Origin: Garcia nutans | Lineage: Eukaryota > Streptophyta > Magnoliopsida > Malpighiales > Euphorbiaceae | Assembly: GCA_947685225.1 (NCBI GenBank) | Contig: CANTUV010000062.1 | Coordinates: 10,684,501-10,748,500 of the forward strand | Reading direction: 5' to 3' | Length of the DNA: 64,000 nt | Shown here: one piece after another, positions 11,466 through 23,822 of the stretch | Position numbering within the stretch: the first letter of the stretch is position 1 | Layout of the letters: every line of letters starts with the position of its first letter | Program-made: the position numbers and the translations under genes | Notes under the pieces: generated by a model | What the model was told of the DNA's origin: nothing | Databases searched by the model: none | The model's input: only the letters and a program-made list of their open reading frames with translations

Positions 11466-13745
11466 ATAAAATTGGTAGCACTAAACACCATTTACTTCTC
11501 CGTCACTGACTGCTGCATTTCTATACATAATTGCAAGCCCGCCTCAACACCATTGCTGTAAGTTCTTCATAAATATTTTACACTTTTTGCTGTTTCATAT
11601 GAAATATCTAGACCCTTAATGAATTATAATTAATCACATTATATTAATTTTTTTGCTATATCATTTACCAACTTGTAATCTTATTCGATATCAATTAATA
11701 ACCTAAAAGTGGTCAGTGTTAGTTGTAACTTTTAATCTACTATGATTTGTGAAAATTGCTAGCTATAATGAAACATTTTAATATTTAATTTTTTTAAATT
11801 AGCACTCTGATTAACTCACTAAATTTTCAATGAAAAATACAAAATTTGGGGGATTGATGTTTTCCAGAGTAAAATAACTCATGAATTAAAACACATTTTG
11901 AAATTTTAAAATTTTAGAGATGAAAATTGTTATATATATATATATATATATTAAAAACTAAGGGTGAAATATAGTAGTAAAATATATATGAAAATAATAA
12001 TATTTAATTTAATATTATTTGATGGAAAGGATTTGAGTATTAATTAAGAAATTTATGGTTTTGGTACATATTCTATTAATCTAGTCAAGCTGCAATGATG
12101 GGGTCATGTGGATGTATTTTGGTGATGAATATGATTGATGGAAGGTATAGTTTAAATTATTGAAGTTCGAATTATATATAATTAAATTTGTATCATATAT
12201 ATGTAATAAAAGGGGAAAATAAGCATATTAGGAAATAAAGGTTTTTTTATGCGTTAATAAATTTTTGTAGTGTTGCAGAATTTCAGAGTACCGATTTGTG
12301 GTTAGGAAGAAACCATATAATGCAGGGCGCTTTATGTGGGCCAGCTTTTGTATTCATATCCTTACAAAACCATTGACAAGATTGTTATTCTAAGGCCAAT
12401 CTTCCAAAATATTTATTATGGATAAATGTATCGATGCACGTATTTAATTTCTAACTTTTTTCAATGATAAAATCTTTAGAATTACTATTTTGCATATATA
12501 AAAATCTCTCAGTTTATTGTTGTTGTTGTTGTTATTATTATTATTATTATACATTCGAAAGATTTAGTTATTTAAAAAAGGGGTTTCTAAATGTTAGATG
12601 ATGATCCTTTTTATATACATGATATTTTAAATTTTTCTTCTACATAAATCATTTTTCAATTAATAAGAAAATTTTAAGAATTGAAATTTATCTTTTTATA
12701 TTATATTATAAGAAAGACATTTAATTATAAAAACATTCTCAGTCGAACTGTTTTAAAGGTTCTTTTATATATTTTAGATAATATTGGTCAGAGATAGTTT
12801 AATTGAAAAAAAAAAAATTAAGGGGATTGGGATTTTTGTAGGAAGCTCATTATGTACACAAAATAGAAAAGAGCTACCTTTTGAAGGGAACCAATGCGTG
12901 TAGAAACTTGCCATCACTTGCGAGCTGCTGCTGCTTGGCTATGAATAGTAAGTTTCTGCAGCCTAGCTAGCTTTCATCGATCAGCTGCCATATTTGACTT
13001 GCCCAAATTAATCTTATTGATAAAACAGCCAAATCAGCTGCCTAATTACTCCGTAAATCACGTACCATGTTTTCTAGATGTGGACCTTTTCAAATTGTTA
13101 ATGCTTCTTATTATAACCTAACTATTTAAGACCAAAAAAAAAATCTATGTCTCCACATTATTAATGGAATTATTCATCAAAGCTTTATGAAAAAAATAAA
13201 AATCGGCCAAATTGACAAATCTATTAATTGACAAATATATTCTCACTTTTACAATTTGTCGTAATTATATCTCTATTTTTCAGCTATAATTAAATTCTAA
13301 TAACAAAATATATATATATACATATAATACAAACTCTTTCTCTTTTTGAAAAATATATTATTTTAAAATACTATTAGAATATTTTAAAATACGAATAAAA
13401 ATATATTATATTATTCTATTACTCATAATTAGCAACGTGAAAAACTGAAAATGGATGAAAAACATTTTCAAATTCCTAATTTTCCAAATCAAAAACCAGA
13501 TCCTGAAATTCTACAATTCTATTTGAATTGTGAAGGAGATTGACTTGTAAATTCAATCAATTCACTTTATTGAAGAGATCAAGGATTGATTTTATTTTGA
13601 CAAGAATATGTTTGAGTCTTACATATGTTTTTTTTATAAAAAAAATAAGAATCAATTGCCATGCCAGTTTTCATGGCGCAAGTTAACCAGAATTATTAAA
13701 ATATTTAAGTTTTGCCCTTTCAATTTTTTTTTTTGACATTTATTT
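11466..13745. other. Spacer without recognised gene
   Basis: AT-rich DNA downstream of MIR160, with (AT)n at 11932-11950 and TTG/TTA trinucleotide runs at 12517-12550. The stretch 12840-13075 is less AT-rich but shows no ORF or RNA signature. Confidence 0.55.
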
Positions 13746-14302
13746 TGTTGGATTAATTTAAAAGTTAAAATAATTATTTTATTTTTTTAATCAAATACCA
13801 TTTTTTGTTCCTTGTTTCACAAAAGTCAATTTTATTAATTTTTTTTTAGTTATTTAGATAATATTTGGATAAATATTTTAATTTTTTTACTTTTGAGTGG
13901 TTTTCATTCTAATTGCTATGAATTTATCAATATGTACTTATGGATAGTGATGTGATGGGATTTTTATTTATTTATTTATTTTATCACAATGTTCTCTGAT
14001 TAGATTTTGATGATAGGCATAGGTTCCTAAGAATGCGCAAATTATAGAAATAGTTTTCTAATAGTTATTCTTCAAGCTATTTTCATCATGGTGAGAAAAT
14101 TATTTGATCGTAAAATTTATTTTATAGGCTTCCATTTACAAGAATTATATATTATGGCCAAAGGTACATGATTTTATTATTCCGTTGCCCTTAAATTTAT
14201 AATAATCTTGTTATGTATTTTATTTTATATTATTATGGAGATTGCTATCTGCTCTATTTGTATTACTTTGTATATGAAAATTTTTGTTTGAGTTTTTCCA
14301 AT
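13746..14302 (+). repeat. Copia-1 5' LTR (internally deleted)
   Basis: It aligns with the first ~480 and last ~45 bases of the 3' LTR but lacks about 800 bases present at 17857-18700. The missing part in the 3' LTR is bordered by TTAATTA(T/C)TTGG on both sides, which suggests microhomology-mediated deletion here. Confidence 0.7.
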
Positions 14303-14304
14303 AA

Positions 14305-14316
14305 TGATAGTAGAGC
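14305..14316 (+). other. Copia-1 primer binding site (tRNA-Met type, decayed)
   Basis: TGATAGTAGAGC resembles TGGTATCAGAGC, complementary to the 3' end of initiator tRNA-Met. It lies two bases after the LTR end. Confidence 0.6.
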
Positions 14317-14680
14317 AAGCACGCCTTTGCATGATATTATTTATATTTTTGGCACATAAAATTGGCATTATTTTGGCTAATATTTTGCTAATTATCTGTT
14401 TTATTTATCGTTGTGCAAAATTTATTTGCTTAAAAGCTGATAAAAATTATGTTGGTACATATTGAATTTTGTTCACTATGAAATAATTTTGAAGGATTGG
14501 TTTTATTTGATGTGGTTATATAATTAGCTTTAGATGTTGAAGTCATGCTATTATATGTTTTTGAAGTCTAAATAATTATTTTATATAAATAAAAATTTTA
14601 GATTAAAATTTCTATATCATATATAGAAAATAAAAATTAATTTATGAATTTTTGGTAAACTATTCTTACACAAAAATTTT

Positions 14681-15027
14681 GATATGAAGTATATAAGTGA
14701 GGCGTCTTGTATTATTGATATTAAGATACACAGAGACAAGTCACAAGACATCTTCAAACTATGTTATCTAGTATAGCGCCCATAGTGAAAAGAGACAAGT
14801 TTTGTTTTGTTTTAGTATCTTGATAAACCCTTGTAAGAAAGAGAGAGAGAATATTCTTTATGCCTCAATAGTTGGAAGCTTGATATATGCATAAGTCTAT
14901 ATAAAAAGCTTGATATAGCATTTGCTATATGTATGTTACAAAGATATCAAAATAATCCATGAATCAATTACTAGAAAATTGTAAAGAAGGTTATGAGGTA
15001 CCTTCAAGGAATAAAGAGATGCATGCT
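14681..15027 (+). pseudogene. Copia-1 reverse transcriptase C-terminal remnant
   Basis: Successive reading frames give pieces typical of the end of Copia reverse transcriptase: EASCIIDIKIHRDKSQDIF (about 14698-14755), SIAPIVKRDKF (about 14773-14805), DIAFAICMLQRYQNNP (about 14914-14960) and KKVMRYLQGIKRCML (about 14984-15027). The last piece runs without interruption into the LINE reading frame at about 15028. Frameshifts and deletions between the pieces show that it is non-functional. Confidence 0.65.
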
Positions 15028-16486
15028 TCTTCCGAAATCAATTATCAGAACTATTGAGCGTAAGTTTGCTACTTTTTTCTGGAGTTCTGATTCCATGCAC
15101 CGTCATCACTGGATTAGATATTCGGAATTTCAGTATCCAACGGAGGAGGGGGGCCTTGGGATTAGGTCTGTGGCTGCCATTCAAGAGGCTTATTCTCTTA
15201 AACTTATTTGGATGTTTTATTCTAGACGATCTTTATGGTCGCAATATATGAGGCGGAAGTACTTTAGAAAGGGTGAGATGACTTATCTTCAAATTGATTC
15301 TAATTCTTGGAAGAGGCTGTGTCAAGCTTATAATTTATATGGTCATTACTTTGTTATTGACAATGATTCTATTGCTTGGTCAGATTCCAATCGACACGGT
15401 TTCAAACTTTCTTTGGCTTATGACCTGGTGCGGCCTCGAAAGAGTTCATCCCTTGTGTGCAAATCTTTATGGGATACTGTAATACCAAAGAAATTTTCGA
15501 TTTTTTCTTGGAGACTGTTGCGTGGAGGTGTCCCTATCCCGATCCGGCTACAGAATATTGGAGTTCATTTAGCTTCTTGCTGTCCTTTTTGCTATCAAGG
15601 GCCTGCTTCTGTGAATCATCTTTTCCTCCAATGTCATTCCATAAATGGTATTTGGAAGTTTTATAAAGCTCATCTCATACCTTTTGATCGAGGTAGGCAA
15701 ACAACACTCCAACAAGAGTTAATGACTTGGTGGCTTCATGGCAAGTCCTCAACAACGAGAGGTAAGCTTTATTTATTGGTCCCTCAAATTATCCTCTATA
15801 CTGTATGGACTGAATATTGTAATTGTTATTGGGGTGGACGGAAATTTTTTTCCTCTCATATTGAACTGCAGATTAACAAATTTATTTTACATTGGGGGGT
15901 TGTTTATTCTTCTGCAAAGTTTGCTGCTCCTCTGCCTTCTTTTGCAGACTTTTTACCGATTAAATTTGATCTGGGTAAGCTAAAGCCTAAGCTTGTGTTT
16001 TGGAGAAAGTCGCAACAGGGATTTATTAAAGTCAATATTGATGCTTCACACACTCCTCTGATCTCTACTGCTGGTGTTTTAATTAGAGATGATCAAGCCA
16101 ATTTTATTTCTGCTTATGCCTTCTTAATCAATGCTTCTGATCCCTATGAAGCTGAACTCATGGCTATCAATGAAGGCTTGAAGTGGTGTCTTTCTTTAGG
16201 TTTTACTCACATTCAGGTTGAATCCGATGCTCAATCTATAGTTGCCTCGCTATCATTGCACAGACGTTTTTGGCCATCTTGTTTCAATTGGTTGTCTTCT
16301 CTTTCTAGCACTATTTCTTTTCATCATATATACAGGGAAGGTAATAAGGCTGCGCACTATCTTGCCCAATACAGTAGAGTTAACAAGATCTCCAGATTAT
16401 TTGACTCTTTTATTTTGTTGCCAAACATCATTAAAGGTATAGTTTTAACAGATAGTTTGGGTATGCCCAACTTTAGATACGCTTAA
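14993..16486 (+). CDS. LINE RT C-terminus / zf-RVT / RNase H ORF, fused to Copia RT end
   Basis: The open frame encodes 497 residues without a stop. Residues 1 to about 11 are the end of Copia-1 reverse transcriptase. From LLPKSIIRTIERK (12-24) onward it is LINE protein: the RT thumb with FFWSSD and the GGLGIRS motif (53-59). A zf-RVT domain follows (about 137-225) with C197, C200, H209 and C214 as likely zinc ligands. A plant-type RNase H (RVT_3, about 345-465) has D350, E388 and D412 in the catalytic positions. RNase H would remove the RNA strand after reverse transcription. Lacking endonuclease and most of the RT, the protein cannot mobilise itself. The intact frame suggests recent insertion. 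The first ATG lies in Copia sequence, and no promoter was identified. Confidence 0.8.
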   Translation: MRYLQGIKRCMLLPKSIIRTIERKFATFFWSSDSMHRHHWIRYSEFQYPTEEGGLGIRSVAAIQEAYSLKLIWMFYSRRSLWSQYMRRKYFRKGEMTYLQIDSNSWKRLCQAYNLYGHYFVIDNDSIAWSDSNRHGFKLSLAYDLVRPRKSSSLVCKSLWDTVIPKKFSIFSWRLLRGGVPIPIRLQNIGVHLASCCPFCYQGPASVNHLFLQCHSINGIWKFYKAHLIPFDRGRQTTLQQELMTWWLHGKSSTTRGKLYLLVPQIILYTVWTEYCNCYWGGRKFFSSHIELQINKFILHWGVVYSSAKFAAPLPSFADFLPIKFDLGKLKPKLVFWRKSQQGFIKVNIDASHTPLISTAGVLIRDDQANFISAYAFLINASDPYEAELMAINEGLKWCLSLGFTHIQVESDAQSIVASLSLHRRFWPSCFNWLSSLSSTISFHHIYREGNKAAHYLAQYSRVNKISRLFDSFILLPNIIKGIVLTDSLGMPNFRYA

Positions 16487-16600
16487 TTTTTGCCCAATTT
16501 TATTAGGGTTTTGTTCAGACATTTTGTATGGGTTTTTCATACGTTTTGATATATTAATAAAAATTGCGGTAGTACCGTCCACCTTTACTAAAAAAAAAAA
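15028..16600 (+). mobile_element. LINE-1: 5'-truncated non-LTR retrotransposon
   Basis: Only the 3' part of an L1-type plant LINE is present: the end of the reverse transcriptase, a zinc-binding domain, an RNase H domain, a short 3' UTR and a poly(A) tail (16590-16600). It sits inside Copia-1: Copia RNase H coding resumes directly after the poly(A) with TAGAAGAACTAATAAC. 5' truncation is the usual outcome of target-primed reverse transcription. No clear target duplication was found, so a small target-site deletion may have accompanied insertion. Confidence 0.85.
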
Positions 16601-17110
16601 TAGAAGAACTAATAACTTAGAAGTCATATGGTATTTGGACTTGAATCTAGCAAGATTTTTTGATACCAAAAAATAAACATCTAGATACATAATTATGCTA
16701 GTTGAAGGAGCCATTTCATGGAGTGTAAAGTAGTCACTTCTACTTCAACCATGGAAGCAGATTCCGTTTCTTGTTTTGAGCAAGTTCACAAAGTATATGA
16801 TTAAAGAATTTTATTATTGGACTCAAAATTGTAAATTCAGTTTTGAGACCTATTAGAGTGTACAGTGACAATACAGTTACTATTTTCTTAGCCAAGAATA
16901 ACAAAAATGAGAGTCAAAGTAAACACATTAACATAAATTCTTTGTATTAAGAGAACATGCTAGATTGATCAAGTGATTATAGAACACATTCAAACAAAAT
17001 AAATGTTGACTAATCCATTAACGAAAGGGATGCATTCAAAAGGAGTTCAAAGATTAGGTTCCTCAAACGGGTGTTAGACCATTCTTGATATAAGAGAGGT
17101 ATGTAAATTA
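16601..17110 (+). pseudogene. Copia-1 RNase H remnant
   Basis: Directly after the LINE poly(A) the Copia frame resumes (YRR-T-NNLEV like), then reads DTKK-TSRYIIMLVEGAISW (about 16655-16715), TSTSTMEADSVSCFEQVH (about 16737-16790) and RVYSDNTVTIFLAKNNK (about 16857-16907) with SKHININSLY behind it. Stops and frame changes are present. The order matches the C-terminal end of Copia pol. Confidence 0.7.
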
Positions 17111-17372
17111 TGAAATTTATATTATAGTTTGATATCTTTGAAATTTAGTATTACGTAGTGTGATGTTAATAAACACATTGAACTGAACTCGAGTAAATAT
17201 TAAAGGTTTATTCATAAATTTTATACCTATTAAGTTTAAATATAAATTATAAGTGATGCATGTAAGATAATACTTGTTAGAGGACTTACTGCCATAATTC
17301 TTATGATATTTATTTAATTAACCTATGTATGTTATGTGATAAATTTATATTCAGATTTAAGTGGGAGAAATA

Positions 17373-18735
17373 TATTAGATTAATTTAAAATCTAAAATAA
17401 TTATTTAAGATAATTATATTAATTATACATAGATAATATCTAGACAAATATTTTAGATTTTATTTTTGAGCGATCTCATCCTAATCACTATGATTTTATC
17501 TTAGATTTTATGTATAGTTATGCAGTGAGATTTTTTATTTTTTGCTATATAAGTTCTCTAATTACCCCCCTTAATGGCAGATATAGTTTTAGTTTTATGA
17601 GAATATACAGATTATAAAAGCAGGTGTCTGATCACTATTCTTCAAGTTCTTATCATCGCAATGAGAAAAAAATCATTGGTTAGAAAATCTACATTCATAG
17701 ATTTCATAGGCTTCATCTACAGTTATTCCATAGTACGGCAAAAGGCACACGATTTTATTATTTCATTGCTCTTGAAATTGATAATAACTTTGTCTTTTAT
17801 TTTATTTTATATTATTGTTGAGATTGTTATCTGCTTTGTTTGTATTAATTATTTGGCTTTGGATTTTTCCTATATGAAAAATTAATATTATTTGAGTCCA
17901 TTTTTTGTGGTCTATTAGGGCTATTGATATTTTGGTCTATATTAACCTCGAATTATGTACGAGACATTATCATTATCGGCCATCAAAAGTAAAGAGACGA
18001 AAAGGAAAAGAAAAGAAAAGAGAATTTTTTTTTATGATAAATATTACATCATACCAATCACATTTTTTCGGCTATTCAGTACTCATCCATGCTCTAATCA
18101 GACTGAAATTTGATTGGCACGTAAAGAACTCATTGTTCTTCATTCTGAAAAGTGAAAATCATATTTGGACTGTTGATTTTTAGCATTTGTGGTTTAAAGT
18201 TTACTGCTTATGTTTTTTCTTTCAACAACAACCAGTTTAACTTTCTCTTAGACTAAAATTTAGTGAGCATGTTTAAAATTAATTGTTCTTTAATCTGGAC
18301 GGTGGAGACTGAATTTGAATAATCAGAGCTCATTCATTTATATGAAAAGTAATTATTTTTGTGATATTTCATTATTCCTTTTATTCATCTCTTCTTATTT
18401 GATTGATTCGGTGTTGATACTTTACTTGAGAGTTATTGTAATAGTTTGTAGTTGTTGTAAATATTAATTTTGATAGTGAAGCTCTTTTACTTGGAACGAG
18501 ATAAGTTCCGTAATTTTTATCCTTCACATTGAAGAATTTTTTATATTAAAAATTATTGTATCTATGTGTGATTAATTTTATACATTTTGGGGCGAATTTT
18601 AAAATATTAATTTATTAAATTTTTACTTAGCTGTCACTTTTTATAGATTTATTCAAGTAGAGAATGATTTATCTCGATTCCTTCCTATCATTAATTACTT
18701 GGTGTATGAAAATTTCATTTTGAGTTTTTCTAACA
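17373..18735 (+). repeat. Copia-1 3' LTR (full length, 1363 bp)
   Basis: It begins right after the polypurine tract and ends CTAACA. It contains the phrase TTGGAACGAGATAAGTTCCG (18490-18509) and CACATTGAAGAATTTTT, typical of the R/U5 part of plant Copia LTRs. Two small plus-strand ORFs inside it are not considered genes. Confidence 0.65.
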
Positions 18736-20723
18736 TGTTTATGACATATTATAATTCATAATTTTTTTCTTTATATATATATATATATATTTGTAAATTA
18801 TGATTTATTTGTTATACGCAATTATAATATATATATATATTCCAATGTAATCATAGTACTAAATTTTTATTTGTGTTTTTATTACCGTTACAAATTTTAT
18901 TAGATTCTTATTTAATTCTAATAACTATCATTTCAAAGTAATTTTCAAATTCAAATTATTTTATGAGATGTGCTTAATTTAATAATATTATGCCAAACTA
19001 ATTTTGATTGAAGTCCATCATCCATCATTGTAACAGAATTTTTTTTTATCAATTTCGTAAATATTGTATGCTCATATTATGATTTTGATACTAATTTGTC
19101 AAAAATTGCCTCTGCTTTATAGAGTAATTATTACATTAGGCCAAGCATAGATTAAGCTCAAAGGACTTTTTTTTTTTTTTTATAAAATGACCAACTTGAG
19201 AATGTTTACAATTTTGAGAATGGATCCTTTTACATAAGAAACAAGTGAAGACAAAAGAGTCTAATGAACAATGCCTCTCAGTCTCCATATCTACTACAAA
19301 TCTCCATCACCAAACTTAGCATACTTTACCCAACCATTCACAAGTTACAACTAAATAATCGGATTATAGTTCCAATATGAGTTTGAAAAATCTCTAATTA
19401 TTTAAAGATTTAATCTGTTGGATCCATCATCTTTTTAGTCAATAGATCGATGGACAAGTCGTGAGCATTACTTCATAAAACTCGGTTATAAGAAATTTTA
19501 TTTACCAAATTTTGATCAGGTCTTGGTGCTATTTCTGAAATTTTATGAAAATTATTAAAACTGAGCGAATACACGCCTTGTGTATTTGCTAATTACAACA
19601 TAATTGTGTTGAAAGTAGGCAATCACATACATAAAATAATAAGAATTTTGTACAAAAATATTCAAAAAAAATGAAAATATTTCTAAAAAATATTTATTAT
19701 CCTTTTTTCTCAATAATAACTACTGTCATTCTTTCAATTTCAAAAATATCTACTTCTAATTTGCAATAATTGGTATAGTTAAAAAATATATAGATGCGTA
19801 ATATATTGTATATTAAATATATAGAGAGTGTATTTTCAGTTAAACTTAAAAAAATATATATTTTTAAAAAAAATTTGGAACATATAAGATATTTTTACAA
19901 AAATTAAAAACTATATATACCATATAATTTTTTGAAATAATAACAAAATACAAAAATATATAATAAAATAGGGCCTCTAGCCATGTTCAGTGTGAAAGCT
20001 AGTAACAAAGGCTTGGACCCAAAATTAATATAAATTCCAAGAATTGCTTTAGATGAAAATTGAAAAGAACCTCCCTAAGCGGGTAATGGTATCAAAGTCC
20101 AACACAAACTGATTTAAGAAGAGATAATTACATAAATAGCTTAAAAACAGAATCACTTTTCAAAAATACTGTCTTTATAAAAAAATTTTAAAAATACGAT
20201 ACTCTAATTTTATAATTACAAAATTACGGCCATTCGTCATTTATGCGGATAACTAATTCACTAAATACAATACTCGAGTTATGAGAAGATGTCAGGACTT
20301 CATTAACTGTTAAAAGTCCCAAAATACAATCCACTTGTTACAAAGTACAGTCCATACGCCATCCGATAGTTTTTTCATATGTTGCTTTTTTTTTATCAAT
20401 TAAGTTTAGTAATATTTTTATTTATTAATTAATTAAGCAGAATAATAAATTATTATAATTTATTTAATTTACATTTACATTTATATATTTTATTTAATTT
20501 ATCTTACATATCTTTCTCTCTTTCAATCATACTTATATAATCATCCATATTACTCACACCAATGTACACCAAAAATGGATATATTACACATAGTATCTAC
20601 CACATGTATATATCTTTTTTATATTAGGTATATAATATGTATTCAATATTTACAATAAATATATATTAGGTATATATTTTGTATATATTATGTATCTTTT
20701 ATGTATACATCAAGTACACACTC
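18736..20723. other. AT-rich spacer
   Basis: No gene was recognised. Phrases such as CAAAAATA-TAC-CT (19680-19760, 20160-20210) resemble the arms of the element at 8456-9860, so a decayed relative may be present. (AT)n tracts occur at 18773-18790 and 18824-18840. Confidence 0.5.
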
Positions 20724-23700
20724 TGTAACACTCTTATACCCTATATACGTACAATATATATTTTCAGCATATGTAAAATATGCATATACGGTATAAAAAT
20801 GTCACAGACTGATTTAATAAAAAATTTTACATTTCTGTTTTAAGATTTCAAATACTAATATATAAAATAAATAGTATATAAATATTTTTTACTTGTTATA
20901 GGAATCCAAACTAAATATTTTATATGAAAATCTCTGGAAAAAATTCGTTAGAGTTTTGTTTGTAATTTGGACGTTTTTAAAATTCAGCAAAACACAACCT
21001 GCATAAAGCAAACTCTTCCAATAAAAATCAATTCACCATTTCAACAATACTTCTCAATTTCTCCATATTTTCTCAAAATACTTATATATAGATATATAAA
21101 TTAACAACACATATAAAATCTCATCTGAACAAATTATTCAAAACATTCTTTACAATTTACATAATATACTTCCAAAAACATATCATAACATATACAATAT
21201 CAAAATACATTATAATATCAAATATCTACATACTGGCAACTGGCTCTGATCTTGATGTACCCAAAAATAACTCTTCAAGCTCAATAAATACAAACCTAGA
21301 CCCGACTAGGTCTAGTAGAATTCTCCGGCTCTACCAAATCATCCATGACACTTGCGCAACGAATTACAATCGCGTTAAGCCGAAGTCTAGTGGTACAAAC
21401 TTTGATAATAACAATAAAACTCAATGCAATGCCAATGCACAATGCATGTAGATGTCACATCATTCTACTTTCTTATATTTTTCAAATATTTCATAATCGC
21501 AACTCATAGCATTATATTGCTCAATTGTATCACAATTCATAATTCACATTAAAAGCAAAGACAAGCATGGGCTAAAAAAGGATCTATTATGCTATTCCAA
21601 TTTCAGAGTTACTACTTTGGTCCATAATGATACCATGTGTTTAGCCCAGTAGGCAATATATCCATGGATAATGTAACAGCCCCAGTCTCTTGGATCTCAA
21701 CCCGGCTAGACACTTAGGCCCCAGTATCTTGGTTATCAACCCAGCTAGACTGCTATAGTTTTTGAGGCTTACGACCCAATCTTTTTACCCCAAAAATATC
21801 ATATTTATCAGCTGGTCTGGCTTACAACCCAGTCTTTTCATCATTTCAGCATTTAGCCCGTAGGAAATCATAGGCATGCCGCCAAACCCAGAACTCTGAA
21901 AATTGAATAACATACTAGACACACAATTTATTCATATTTCTCATTATCAAATTCTTTCATAATTCCTTTATCAAAACTTTTCTCATTTTCTCATGATCAA
22001 ACTAGGCACATTGCCTTATTATATCATCTTTTTATCACTTTTTTTTTCATTTATTTATTTTTCTCATTATTAATTTCTTTCTCATTGTCACATATTCAAT
22101 CTAGGCACATTGCCTTATTTTCTTCTTTTTTTTTTCTCATTTTTCACATTTTTCTCATTTTTCTCACTTTTCTCATTTTTCTTATTTTTATCAATATCAA
22201 TTCATTTCATTATTTTACATATCTTATTTTTGTATTCACAACACGTTACCCAATTACTTTGGGTATTTTTACATAATATACACATTTCACATTCTATACA
22301 ATTTAGCAATTATCAATGGCTTTTCACAATGCATTTAATACATATATGACATTACAAATGTCATAGCACATTATTCATACTCAATCAATGTACCAAGTAA
22401 CTTACCATATTTTTCAATTAAAATGTGTTAAGCCTAAATGTCATGCAAATATAAATAATATATTTAAAGTTTGTACATACCTCTACTAGCAACCCAAAGC
22501 AAGCTTAACACAACCTCCAATCATATCCTTCCAACTTGCCCTTCACCACATGGATGAAGCTCTCTCAATGCATATATCAAATGTGATCATACATAATCAT
22601 TTAATATCACATTCTAACATATTCTCAACATCAAGCCATAATTAAACATCACTCTAAACCAAATCCCAAAATTAAGCTTCACCTTACTTTAACTTTGAAA
22701 AACCATATCAAACCATTTAAATTAGTGTTTCAAGTTTATTAATATCATTAGAAACATATTTTAGCATGTTTAAACCAATTACATTAATTAACCACATGCT
22801 TATGCTCAAAATCCTAAAATGGCATAACCTTCACCATTGAAGGATCTCCATTCCAACTCAATTCAATTATCATTTCAATCTTATTTCCACCACTTATATC
22901 ATTAAATAGCATAATTTAAGCATTAAAATTAAACAATTAATCATTCTTTGAAAATTCACTTTTTCAAAACCCTAAATCAATACTACCATCTTCAAACTCT
23001 ATCCAAACTTAACTAAATCTATCATTTGATTTTAAAATCCCTGTTTATGCATCAAAACAACACATTTGGAACCAATTTTCACAATTAAAACTCATGGTTT
23101 CAAAAATTTAAATGTTCCATAACCCTAAATTCTCTTTCTTCAACCAACTTAACTCAAACTTAACCATTTCTTCAATCCAACTTAAGAATCATTAATAATT
23201 AAACAAAATAGCATCTTTCATATGCATTTAACCAATTAAAACACACTCCATTAAAATCTCAAATTATATATAATCATATATTTAGATTGAACTTCAAAAT
23301 TGTAAAGAAAAACTTACTAATTTATAAAGAAATCGCCAAAACCCACTTGGTTCTTGTAAAATCCTTGGAAATTGGTTGTTTAAATGAAGTAAAAATCAAT
23401 CTTCTTCATCCATGGAGAAACGTCAAAAAGAGGAAGAAGAAAAAAAAATTCTTTTTAAATTTTTTATTTTTTTCTCTTTCCTTCATTTAAGACCACACAT
23501 ATATTTTTTTATATTATTTTATTTATTTATTTATTTATTTATTTTAAAAATACCAATTTTCATCTTCCATTCAAAAATATTTTCTTTTTAAATTATTTTA
23601 TTAAGTTTTAAATTTTATAAAGTATATTTACTAATTTACCCCTCCTTTACTATTTATGTTTTTGTCTTTTTAATTTCTTTCTTTTTTAATTTCTAGCCTT

Positions 23701-23822
23701 ATATATATAAATATTATTTATTTATTTAATTATTAATAAATATATTTAATCTTTCACCACCCAAAAATAAATTTATATTGAATTATTTTTATTTACTTAT
23801 TATTAATTAATTAATAATTACA
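20724..23822 (-). repeat. Gypsy long LTR, copy A (about 3.1 kb)
   Basis: This stretch aligns along its length with the LTRs of Gypsy-3 at 53421-56438 and 61250-64000. Shared phrases, in order, include TATGTAAAATATGCATATAC, GCATGCCGCCAAAC, CAAAGTTTGTACATAC, ATGTGATCATACATAATCAT and CATAACCCTAAATTCTC. The orientation is the same as in Gypsy-3, so the parent element lay on the minus strand. The plus strand has very few G residues. Copy A begins TGTAACACTC; the far end near AATTACA is less certain. No Gypsy internal region follows, so it may be a solo or rearranged LTR. Confidence 0.6.

Larger units (their letters stand above)
13746..18735 (+). mobile_element. Copia-1: LTR retrotransposon, invaded and internally deleted
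   Basis: The two LTRs start alike (TGTTGGATTAATTTAAAA at 13746, TATTAGATTAATTTAAAA at 17373) and end alike (GAGTTTTTCCAATA at about 14302, GAGTTTTTCTAACA at 18735). The element is flanked by TATTT and TGTTT, a plausible 5-bp target duplication with one change. Inside are a primer binding site, a remnant of Copia reverse transcriptase, a LINE insertion, and a Copia RNase H remnant followed by a polypurine tract (AAGTGGGAG, 17359-17367). Gag, protease and integrase are absent. Confidence 0.75.

Noticed and set aside
16601..16620. Target duplication for LINE-1
   Set aside because: The bases after the poly(A) do not repeat the bases before the 5' junction (near 15028); they continue the Copia gene.
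22085..22349. Overlapping ORFs rich in F, I, L, S (also 27018-27360 and 54375-54877)
   Set aside because: They lie in T-rich, G-poor Gypsy LTR sequence and recur in each LTR copy. The hydrophobic character comes from base composition.
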